From Anthoceros angustus (Eukaryota; Streptophyta; Anthocerotopsida; Anthocerotales; Anthocerotaceae), in contig MU008216.1 in assembly GCA_010909165.1 (NCBI GenBank), positions 186,001 through 250,000 on the forward strand: a stretch of DNA of 64,000 nt. Direction: 5' to 3'. Position numbers and translations under genes: made by a program. Below are positions 32,900 through 41,920 of the stretch, piece after piece; position 1 is the first letter of the stretch, and each line of letters opens with the position of its first letter. The notes beneath the pieces were generated by a model. The model saw nothing but the letters and a program-made list of their open reading frames with translations, made no database searches and had not been told where the DNA came from.

Positions 32900-35740
32900 T
32901 CATTGACCACCATTTATCCTTATCTTCAAGCGGCGGCGTCTTCTCTCAACATTGGCTCCCTCGCCCTCTTTTTGCTCCTGTCCCCTCCCAGCTTCTGTCT
33001 TCTTCCTGGCTTGTGGGGCAAGTACCTTTCTGCCCCTTCTTCCCGCTCCGCGAGGCGGCGCTCTGATCCTTCGCACCCTTCAGGCAATTGCGCCCCTCCC
33101 TTGTTCACAAATGGCCCCGCTTCCAGCTCCCTCTGGAGGCCGCGCTCCTTCAAAAGGGCACCCTACCGCGGTAGTTTGGCAGCCTACCGGGGTAGGTTGA
33201 CCACCTACCATGGTAGGTTGGTCCCTTTCCCTTGCTCTTCTTATAAATTGTAATAGCGGAAGCGTTTGCAAGTAAACAAAATGCAAATTAAATTATGAGT
33301 ACACAAAATTGTCTTAAATGGTGGGTATTGCCTTGGTACCATTCTTAAACCGCACAATTTTCACAAAGCAAAGGACTGGAGGATGGGAGCGCAAGACACG
33401 ATAATTTTACTTCACAAGCTCCCTCCTTCTATAGGGAGGACCTCACATACAACCTCCCCCTGGCGCGCCTTCCTGATGCTGCCTCACTCCTTATTTTAGT
33501 GTATCCTACTGTCGGACTTTAAGTTCTGACATTGAAGCATCTTTGGTAAAATTCTATTCTAGCAACCTCACCTACGTGAGCCTTAATGGCGCCTGTCAAC
33601 ATTCCTATCTAGCTAGTCAACACACCCCTACTGGGTTGATAAGCATTTATGCCTGTCCTCCTCTAAAGAAAGTCTCCCCCCAAGCAATGAGCCCACACTC
33701 CAAGCTACCACCAACCCTTCACCTCCGGCGTCACGCCACGACCTGGTGTGATCCTACGGATGTAGGGCCACCCTCCTCCTACGGACGTGGGGTCAACTCC
33801 ACACCTCCTCACGGACGAGGGTCAACTTCTCCCTACCTGAGGGGTCAACTTCTTATGGCCCACCGCCTCACACTCCTTTGCAAGAAGGTCTCCCGTGAGC
33901 GGATCTTGCTCCATGCCTTCCTCTTCCTCCTCAGTCATCCTCACGGCCTTATATGCCGGATGTGTTGGGGCATCCAAAGACCGATGGTCCTTGCATCCCT
34001 ATTTTCCAGTTGCTCAAGTTCCTGCCGTGGCATAGTGAATTTTATAAATCATTCCTCTATCATCTCCAAGTTGACATAGGCACAATGGCAGCCATACACC
34101 CATTGCAATTGTACGTTGGGCTCTCCAGCAAACCGTCTGAATGTCACCAAGTGCCTAGCCTTCACCTGTGCAGGGAAGCAATTAAATTCGGGCATTGTAC
34201 CTCTTCTCCTGGCTCCTTGCTCTTCACTCCACAGTCCCACCTAGCTCAAACTTGATGTCCTCATAGCATACAACTCCTTATGCGCCCAAATCCCTCACTT
34301 GCAAGGTCCTAGGCACAAAAATTCAGCGCCGCTGCCCTCTTCATAGTTGTGCTTCAAATCCCTTCACACAAAACTCCTTATGCACCTGTCCCTCCCGCCT
34401 CTTCTTCCCGGCTTGTGGGCAAGTACCTTTCGCCTTCTTCCTCAGGCGGCGCCCGATCCTTCGCACCCAGACTTGCGCCTCCCTTGTTCACAATGGCCCT
34501 GGCCTCCTCCTGAGGCCGCTCCTTCAAAGGGCACCCTACGCGGTAGTTTGGCAGCCTACCGGGGTAGGTTGACCACCTACCATGGTAGGTTGGTCCCTTT
34601 CCCTTGCTCTTCTTATAAATTGTAATAGCGGAAGCGTTTGCAAGTAAACAAAATGCAAATTAAATTATGAGTACACAAAATTGTCTTAAATGGTGGGTAT
34701 TGTGCCCCTTGGGTAATTAAGGCTTGCAGCCGGCACGAAATTCCTGCACACAAAGCAAAGGACTCGGGAGGATGGGAGCGCAAGACACGATAATTTTACT
34801 TCACAAGCTCCCTCCTTCTATAGGGAGGACCTCACATACAACCTCCCCACAGCGCGCCTCCCGGTCGCCACTCCTTATTTTAGTGTATCCCTCTGCCGGA
34901 CTTTAAGTTCGACATTGAAGCATCTTTGGTAAAATTCTATTCTAGCAACCTCACCTCGTGAGCCTTAATGCGCTCACATTCCTATCTAGCTAGTCAACAC
35001 CCTCTGGGTTGATAAGCATTTATGTCCTCCTCTAAAGAAAGTCTCCCCAAGCAATGAGCCCACACTCCAAGCTACCACCAACCCTTCAATTACCTCCGGC
35101 GTCTGCCGTCGCCGCCTGGTGATCCTACGGATGTAGGGCCACCCTCTACACCTCCTACGGACGTAGGGTCAACTTCTTACACCTCCTACGGACGTAGGGT
35201 CAACTTCTTATACCTCCTACGGACGTAGGGTCAACTTCTTATGGCCCTACCGCCTCCACACTCTCCACTGCAAGAAGGTCTCCCGTGAGCGGATCTTGCT
35301 CCATGCCTTCCTCTTCCTCCTCCGAGTCATCCTCTACGGCCTTCCATACACCTTGATGTGTTGGGGCATCCGGCCACAGATCATCCTTGCATCCCTATTT
35401 TCCAGTTGCTCAAGTTCCTGCCGTGGCATAGTGAATTTTATAAATCATTCCTCTATCATCTCCAAGTTGACATAGGCACAATGGCCGTGACCCATACATT
35501 GCAATTATCGTTGGGCTCTCCGGCCGTCGAATGTCACCAAGTGCCTAGCCTTCACCATGCGGAAGCAATTAAATTCGGGCATTGTACCTCTTCTCCCGGC
35601 TCCTTGCTCTTCACTCCACAGTCCCACCTAGCTCAAACTTGATGTCCTCATAGCATACAACTCCTTATGCTTCGTCCCTCACTTGCAAGGTCCTAGGCAC
35701 AAAAATTCAGCCGCCCTCTTCATAGTTGTGCTTCAAATCC
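32900..35740 (+). repeat. Two tandem ~1.38 kb units related to the LTR-like repeat
   Basis: Unit 1 (~32950-34350) and unit 2 (~34380-35730) share identical runs of >100 bp, for example from CCTACCGGGGTAGGTTGACC through GCGGAAGCGTTTGCAAGTAA. These are separated by indel-rich patches. Both contain three consecutive palindromes (CTACCGCGGTAG, CCTACCGGGGTAGG, CCTACCATGGTAGG; 33163-33217 and 34536-34589) and the CCCTCCTTCTATAGGGAGG hairpin. Unit 2 has three to four copies of a ~34 bp repeat with CTCCTACGGACGTAGGGTCA at 35105-35240. Apparent reading frames are not supported as genes. Confidence 0.8.
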
Positions 35741-35984
35741 TTCACACACCTTATGCACCCACAACTCCTTATGCACATCTCCTTCTCCTTGCACACACAT
35801 GGGCACCGCGTTCTCACCAAGCTTTCCCTTGCATGCACAAGCTCTTCCCTGATTCCTCGCAGGCTTCCTAGGTGTCACTCCCTACACACCCCAGCTTGCA
35901 TGGCCCTTTGGTAGTGACAGTGAAACTCCTTGATATAGGCCGTTGATTCCTTGCCATGTGGCACCATTTCCACCGTCCTCTGCC
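35741..35984. other. No gene recognised; end of the LTR-like repeat
   Basis: Repeats of CTCCTTATGCAC and CACACACATGGGCACC; nothing coding. Confidence 0.4.
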
Positions 35985-36235
35985 TACGTAGGGAGACCTC
36001 ACCACTCCCTACGGTAGGGAGACACTCTCATTCTACCTACCTACCTACCTAGTTACCGCTCGTAGGGAGTCCCTGCTACCCTACATCCTACCCATGTAGG
36101 GCCACCCTGGTCACCCTACATACTACCTGCATCTTTGTCCCCTACTTATGGACACGCACCGTCCCCTACTTACATTCATACATGTAGGGACCCCTGCCCT
36201 ACCTATGTAGGGTCATCCTTGTTACCCTACGGGAT
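35985..36235. repeat. Cluster of CCCTAC..GTAGGG palindromes
   Basis: At least seven short inverted repeats in ~250 bp, such as CCTACGTAGGG, CCCTACGGTAGGG, CCTACCCATGTAGGG and CCCTACCTATGTAGGG, plus a (CTAC)n run near 36038-36053. No frame is supported. Confidence 0.75.
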
Positions 36236-37480
36236 CTTGCGAAGTGGCAGGCATTCCTTCCCATCGCTTTTGGGGGCACTGGTTTGCTGGCCACGGAGGC
36301 CTCCGCGCTACCGGCTTTCTTAGGGAGCTAGGCTCTCTCTGCCCCCATCTTGTCCTCCCGTTTCTAATTCGGCATTCACATATCCTGGAGGCTTTTGTCG
36401 CGGGCGTTGAGGAGGGGACTTTTCCCATGCAGGCCTCATTAAGATTAGCCAGGGACCCTTTATCCTCCGAGGCGAGGGCTGCCATGCCGTCTTTTTCCTC
36501 GCTTTCTAAGGTTGGGCTCCGGGGGCTTCAAGCGTCCCTCCTGGAGAAACAATACGGGCAGGCGCAATTGGCCCTTCTCCGGGATTCTTTCATTCCTAGG
36601 CCCACTCGGGCTCGTCTCTGCTCTTGCTCAAGAAAGGGGGCAGGTTCCTGGCTTCTGGCTCGACCTAGTATTTAGGCGTTCCGCATTGCACTAGCAACTT
36701 TTTCCACCGCGATGTGTTTTCTCCTTGGCTTGGTCCATCCTCTAGCTTGCTCTCTTTCAACTTGTAGCTGCGGGGCCCCTCTCGCTGACTTTGGGACGCA
36801 CTTGGCTCATTTGTCCTAAGCGTATCGCTACACATGACACCGTCCAGGACGTCATGTTCTTTATTGCTAGGGAAGGCGGGTTCCTTCCATTTAGGGAGCG
36901 CCCTTACACCTTGCTCAACGGGGTTTCGCTTAGGGCAGACTTATTTTTGACCTGGGGGGATCAGGTTTCGGTTGCTGATGTGGTTGTAACCGATCCCACC
37001 TGGGAGAGTGTCTGCGAACATGTTATTCTTAACCCTGCAGGTTGGGCGGCGGAGGGATGCACGATGGCCAAGGTCCACAAGTACTCTCCTATGCGGCCAC
37101 GCCTTCGTCCCCCTTGCCATTGAGACTCACGGAGCCATGGGCAAGGATTTCTCTAGGTTCGTCAAGGCCTGCGCCAAGGCTTGTCATAGCTGCAGGAATG
37201 GGGTTGGCCTCCCCCTTTCTTGTATTGTTGCTTTCTTCCGACAGAGGGTTTCCGTCGCTCTGCAAAGGGCGTTGGCTAACACAGTGTATAGAACGACAAC
37301 GAGCGCGGGAGATGAAGCAGCTTCTTCGACACTTGTGGTAAGTAGACCTTTTCACATCCCTGACCACGAAGTTCTTCGGGTGGTTGGTAGTTTTGAAGTG
37401 CGTGATCGTGGGGGCTAGTCCCCCTGGCATGGTGCCCTTCTCTGGGTTTTTCCCATCTCTTTTTTATAATAAAGTCTTCT
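36236..37480 (+). mobile_element. LINE 3' part: post-RT region, Cys/His motif and C-terminal domain
   Basis: 5'-truncated but the best-preserved LINE tail here. It begins LAKWQAFLPIAFGGTGLLAT (cf. copy B). Near 36755-36815 it has CSCGAPLADFGTHLAHLS, a CxC...H...H motif typical of LINE C-termini. One open stretch then reads KRIATHDTVQDVMFFIAREG, SVADVVVTDP, AAEGCTMAKVHKYSP and, after a one-base frameshift, HAFVPLAIETHGAMGKDFSR and LPLSCIVAFFRQRVSVALQR. The stop TAG (37416) lies inside the palindrome GGGGGCTAGTCCCCC. A short 3' UTR with AATAAA-like TAATAAAG follows near 37467-37474. The D..VVVTDP..K..KY..F.PLAIE pattern may be a restriction-like endonuclease; this is inferred. Confidence 0.78.
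37410..37424 (+). other. Hairpin overlapping the LINE stop codon
   Basis: GGGGGCTAGTCCCCC: five G pair with five C around the loop CTAGT, which contains the in-frame stop. The equivalent GGGGACTAGCCCCC lies at 3735-3748 in the other tail copy. Confidence 0.7.
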
Positions 37481-37959
37481 TTTCCCTTTCCGATATCCAG
37501 ATTCATAATTAAGTACCAGTGCTGAGTGCTCTGGGCGCTCATCGGGAAAAAGGCCATCACTCTAGTCCTGTGATAGCCACTGGGTGAGAGCACAGAGCAC
37601 GTCTCTCGATGCAATGCAGGCACCTGTTGACACATATTGGATCACCTTCGTAACGTCTTCTCATGAGACGGACCATGTCTGCAATCCCCACATTCAGACA
37701 GCTCTAGCCTCCATAATTGTGCAGCGCCCTTCCAAGTGCCTGATGTACAAGATTCTCCGTAGACTAAATGTTCCAATTTGAAGTACTCGTGTTTGCAACA
37801 AGTGACTATGCATTTCTGCTGCTGAAAAGACGGGCATTGTCCAATGTCCTGCACTCTCCCCCCTGTCCCGAGCCCCCTGCGATGCAGATCTTCACGCTCC
37901 TGGTTTGAAGCTTTGGGGATGAGTCTGTCGCAGGCAAACACAAAGGGCACGCTGTGATT

Positions 37960-39175
37960 TCTTTCCACGTTTTTGACCGCCTAATGGAAGCAGCATGCCA
38001 ACGGCGTGAGGAGGAGGATGTGGTGGACCGGAGGAGGAGGAGGGTGTGGTGAGGCGGAAGCGTACGGGGCGCTGTCAAGCGGGTGCAGAAAGGACCTCAG
38101 GAGGCTCAAGGGTTACCCTCAGAAGCACCGCGGTACCGAGTATGTCTGCGCTACACTGACGCCCTTACGGTGACGTTGATTGGGGAGGCTCATGGGTATT
38201 GTCAGCAATGTGGCAAGTTCCACAAAGCTTTCCGACTTTGACCATGACAAGAGGAGCTGCAGGCAGAAGCTAGTGAGAGGCACAATACTAGGAGGAGGAG
38301 GAAACTGTCTCTGGTTGCGTGGACTCTCTTCAAAGCTCTATTAGCTGTCGGCTGTCACATTCCACGGATATCTTGGGTCTGAACTTGCCTATGCTGGATG
38401 AGCAGCTGCAGTCTTCAACGTCTGGGATAACTTTGCAGTCGACTGAACTTGGGAGGGTCAATAATGTTGCTACGCATGCTTTCCCAAGCTCTGTATATGG
38501 GGACTGCGTTTCTAGCATTTGAAGCACTGCCTCTTCATAAAGTGGATTGTGGAGCACGTCAGTTGAAGCAAGTACTAGAAACTGGGCTGCATCGTTTGGG
38601 GAAGTGTCTGGCCAGTATTTAGGCTTCAATCCTGGCGCATCGGGACCAGAAGAAGAGTCGTTGTTTTCTTTTCTTCTTGAAGATGTCCATGATGGGGAAA
38701 CAGTTTTCTCCAACTCGAATGCTCCTGGCGCACAAGATGCTATAACACCCTCTTTCAACGGTGCATCCTTCATATAGCGCTGCTCTCACTAGAAAATCTC
38801 CCACCAACTCATCCCTTTCCCCACAGGACGCATATCCTTCAAACTGTATGTATGACTGGAACTGCAATCGCTCGTACCGGCACGCAGTGAGGCTCCAGCG
38901 GCTTCTCAATTTCGCATTGGTAGGCCTGACTGTCCTTCTGTTACTGTCCTCTGCCACCTGGTTTGGTCAGACCATCGCTTGCCGGGCTCAGCTGGATCTG
39001 ATCCCGCTCTCGCTCAGTAAAGTCAGCCATTGGAACACGGCACTGGAGCTGCACGCCTCAGGCCGGATGACGATCCAAGATCTGCTTCGGTTCCTTCCGC
39101 GGAGAAAGGGGTTTAGCTTCCCCACGAACGAGAACGATGCGGCCCGTACAGTGTTGTGGAGATCGAAACCCTGAA
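37960..39175 (+). pseudogene. SBP-box transcription factor pseudogene, SPL7-like
   Basis: At 38069-38312 three frames together give an SBP DNA-binding domain: RCQAG, LRRLKGY.QKHR, then RYRVCLRYTDALTVTLIGEA, HGYCQQCGKFHKAF, FDHDKRSCRQKL, and RRRRKLSL. The CQQCGKFH and KRSCR zinc-ligand motifs are clear. The RVCLR wording fits the SPL7/CRR1 group, which controls copper-deficiency responses. Further on, ~38815-38860 gives PTGRISFKLY then DW after a 4-base insertion (GTAT repeated), and 38925-38960 gives DCPSVTVLC/GLTVLLLLSS. Both positions match conserved blocks after the SBP domain in that group. At least five frameshifts and several stops make it non-functional. The upstream part (37480-37960) and 39176-39590 may hold more remnants but I cannot align them. 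Confidence 0.75.
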
Positions 39176-39590
39176 GGAGCTAGCCCCTCCTTCACAGCAA
39201 AGCGGCTTTGGACAAAGTTATGGGTTTCCCTATGGAGCAGAAGGAATCCAACGTTTTTCAAGCCGACATCTAAACTCGGAAGAAGGGCCGTGATGAGCAT
39301 GGTGGGGATCCTCTCATCCATGGCCAGCGGTGTGTGTGGGGGCGTGCTTCATATTCCTGCATCCCATATCCCAGCTGGACTCCTTGTCAAGCTCACTTGG
39401 GTTCCGGGGTGAGCCTTGACACAGTAGGTACTTGTAGTGCTCATTCCTGGCCCCTTTCCGCGTCGCGCTGCTTGCTTGTATTCATTATTCGCAAGTTGCA
39501 GCGCCCGGAACAGGAGCTTTTGGAGCAGCAGCCTGACCCCGCCCGGCGCCTTCGAACACTAAACATTAGGCATGGATAAATCAGGACAAA

Positions 39591-40140
39591 AATAGGGGAC
39601 AAGCAAAAATCAAAATTGCACCATGACATTTATCTACCTATATACACCTTATAGTTTCTTAGCCTGCTTAAAAGAGCATGCTACATGTCATTAAGCTTGA
39701 TATAATATATTTCTTGAAAATGATGCATAACCTTGTTGAATATATGGTAGTATTGTGGTCTTTGAGTTACTATCTAAAAACTTTATAATATTAAGAAAAA
39801 ATTAAATTCTTGGAGCATTTTATTGTTGGTCAGAAGTCCAAAACTATTGCAGTTGAAGGTGGCATATTTGTAGAGTGTGACCTAGAAAGTAGATCAAGGT
39901 ATTTTTTCCAATCCAATATTAGATTGGAATCTTTTCCTTCGTACATGATGTGAGATGCATATCGTGCCATATATATATATATATAATATGTTTAAGGTAT
40001 ATATTACAAGTGAAGTATATTCCAAAGTTGGGTAGGATACACGGAGTTGTGTTTTTCTTTTCATATAAGAAGTTAAAAATGTATACGTAGGTTTAATCTT
40101 ATTATCTGTTGGACTATATTATTACATAAGTATTTTACGA
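39591..40140. promoter_or_regulatory. AT-rich upstream region of the secreted-protein gene
   Basis: Contains a (TA)n run at 39970-39985 and several TATATT/TTATTA stretches close to the start at 40141. No single TATA box can be fixed. No coding signal. Confidence 0.3.
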
Positions 40141-40674
40141 ATGTCTTGCATATTTCACCTGTTGTTTATGGTTTTTATAAGTTTTACAAAACATTTTGGT
40201 GTAGGAGAAGATGTGTATGGACCATTTTCTCAACCAGGTTTAAAATATACTGCACACGAATGTGGCCCAATTCAGCTTTCGTTTTCTGAAATGCAAGCAA
40301 TGACATTTCAAACTGAAACACTTATATTTGCTGGTGAGTTTTCTCACCCTCGGCGTGCCGTTAGGAACACAAATATATTCAAGGGTACGGCTCATTGTCC
40401 TGGTTTGACAATGGATAATATATACATATATGGGCCCCCAGATGACCCGAACCTGACTTCAGATAAATGGATAAAAAGATTGTGTAGGAAATGTTTGGAA
40501 CTGGTAAGGGACAAGATGCACAAGGAATTCTGCAAGTCTACAAATTGGGGCCGATATGCTTCAAGTGAATGTGTTATAACGTATCATTACTATTTCTCTG
40601 ATTCAGAAGATGACTATTGTCCAACTTATTGGCCACCTGAAATGTATCGAGACCCACGCTTAAGAAACCGATGA
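40141..40674 (+). CDS. Small secreted cysteine-rich protein, divergent DUF26/Gnk2-like
   Basis: Intact single-exon frame of 177 residues. Residues 1 to ~20 are a hydrophobic signal-peptide-like start (MSCIFHLLFMVFISF). The mature part has cysteines at 41, 86, 115, 118, 131, 144 and 160. The stretch LCRKCLELVRDKMHKEFC, then GRYASSECVITYHYYF, follows the second half of DUF26/Gnk2 domains (C-x2-C-L...C...C-x-(L/I)-x-Y). In that family the spacing before it is C-x8-C-x2-C; here it is C-x28-C-x2-C, with the loop YGPPDDPN. DUF26 proteins are extracellular plant proteins linked to antifungal defence, sugar binding or plasmodesmata. The assignment is an inference from cysteine pattern only. Seen directly: a damaged paralogue at 41410-41832 keeps most cysteines and the loop length, which supports real selection on this protein. 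AT-rich flanks, no introns evident. Alternative: a lineage-specific secreted family. Confidence 0.7.
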   Translation: MSCIFHLLFMVFISFTKHFGVGEDVYGPFSQPGLKYTAHECGPIQLSFSEMQAMTFQTETLIFAGEFSHPRRAVRNTNIFKGTAHCPGLTMDNIYIYGPPDDPNLTSDKWIKRLCRKCLELVRDKMHKEFCKSTNWGRYASSECVITYHYYFSDSEDDYCPTYWPPEMYRDPRLRNR

Positions 40675-41409
40675 TAAATATGATGACCTTGTCACTTTAC
40701 ATAGGGTCAAAAGATTTTTTTTTTTATGTGTATCTTAAATTTAGAGTTCACTTAGATTATTTTGATCTTAAATTCAGATAATTTTACATATATAGGGAGA
40801 CACCATAATAGGACATAAGTTTTTCTTGTCAAATTGAAACTTATACTTAATTTCATAGATGTTGAAAGTAAAATGATCCAGCTGTAGACTTGTTTATGTA
40901 GTCTTCATGTCGTCTATTCAAGTTTAGGCTTCCAATATATATTACGTATAACACCTATCACGTTAACGTACATGGAATGATCGACATTCATGGATAATAT
41001 TCTATTTTCTAATTCTTCTTTCTAACAAAACCTTGACTATATAATAAACAAGATAGTGATGCAATCATAACTCACAAACCCACCAATGTGCTAATTTAAT
41101 TAAGTTTAGTGGCACTGAAATCAAGATTTAATGAATTTTTATGTTTTTTGATCATACATTTCCAATTCAAGTGAAAACACTTGCATTAGAAAACACGACA
41201 AAAACTAGCCTTCCCCTGAAGCATCAAAAGTGCACTTCAGTGCTTGAAAGTCTTTTTTAAGAGTATTGGCTTACAACTTGTTGTACAACATTGTAGTTTG
41301 TGCAAGACCCAATAACTACAATGCTGGACAAATATTAAGAGTATAAATAAGAGAGTATGTACATATTTTAGGTTGAATAGGTCAAACAAAACTTATGAAA
41401 CTCCGATAA
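40675..41409. other. Intergenic AT-rich sequence
   Basis: Between the gene and its broken paralogue. Nothing coding is seen; a T(11) run lies near 40712-40724. Confidence 0.4.
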
Positions 41410-41832
41410 AACTTACGGACTCACTAACTTAAAACATGAATGTAGTCAATACTCAATTCTAGAAACTCAAATGCAAATCGTGTGTGGTAGCTAAAGGGCG
41501 CTTGCTTTTGGTGGAGCCACGTTTTTCCTAATCGTGTTGTAGTGAATACAAATAACTTCAAGGGTATTGCACATTGTCCACGTATGTCAGTAGCCAAAGC
41601 TGATAGGTATGGACCTCCTGAAAATCCAAACATGAGTGAAGAAAAATGGATGCCTCTATTATGTAGAAAATGTCTCCTTTTTGCTCGATACAAACTGCAT
41701 AATGAATATTTTTGATTTTTTCATTAGGGACGATATGCATCAACTGAATGTACTATCACATGTCACTATTATCCTGTAGATACAGAAGAAAATTATTGTC
41801 CAATATTTTGGCCTCTCAAGGACCAAGATTAA
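41410..41832 (+). pseudogene. Broken tandem paralogue of the 40141-40674 protein
   Basis: One plus-strand frame aligns without gaps to most of the upstream gene: LKHECSQYSILETQMQI, VVVNTNNFKGIAHCPRM, DRYGPPENPNMSEEKW, LLCRKCLLFARYKLHNEYF, GRYASTECTITCHYY and ENYCPIFWP. The C-x28-C-x2-C spacing is kept. The fifth cysteine is lost (EFC to EYF). Stops interrupt it at SY-like position ~41494 (TAA), at TGA 41714 and at TAG 41726, the last replacing the conserved Trp before GRYAS. There is no signal peptide or start codon. It is probably an inactivated tandem duplicate. Confidence 0.75.
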
Positions 41833-41920
41833 GAAGCTAATAGTTAACCTATTTCGATCAAGAAGCTAATAGTTAACTATTTCAATCAAGAAGCTAATAG
41901 TTAACATATTTCATTTTTTT

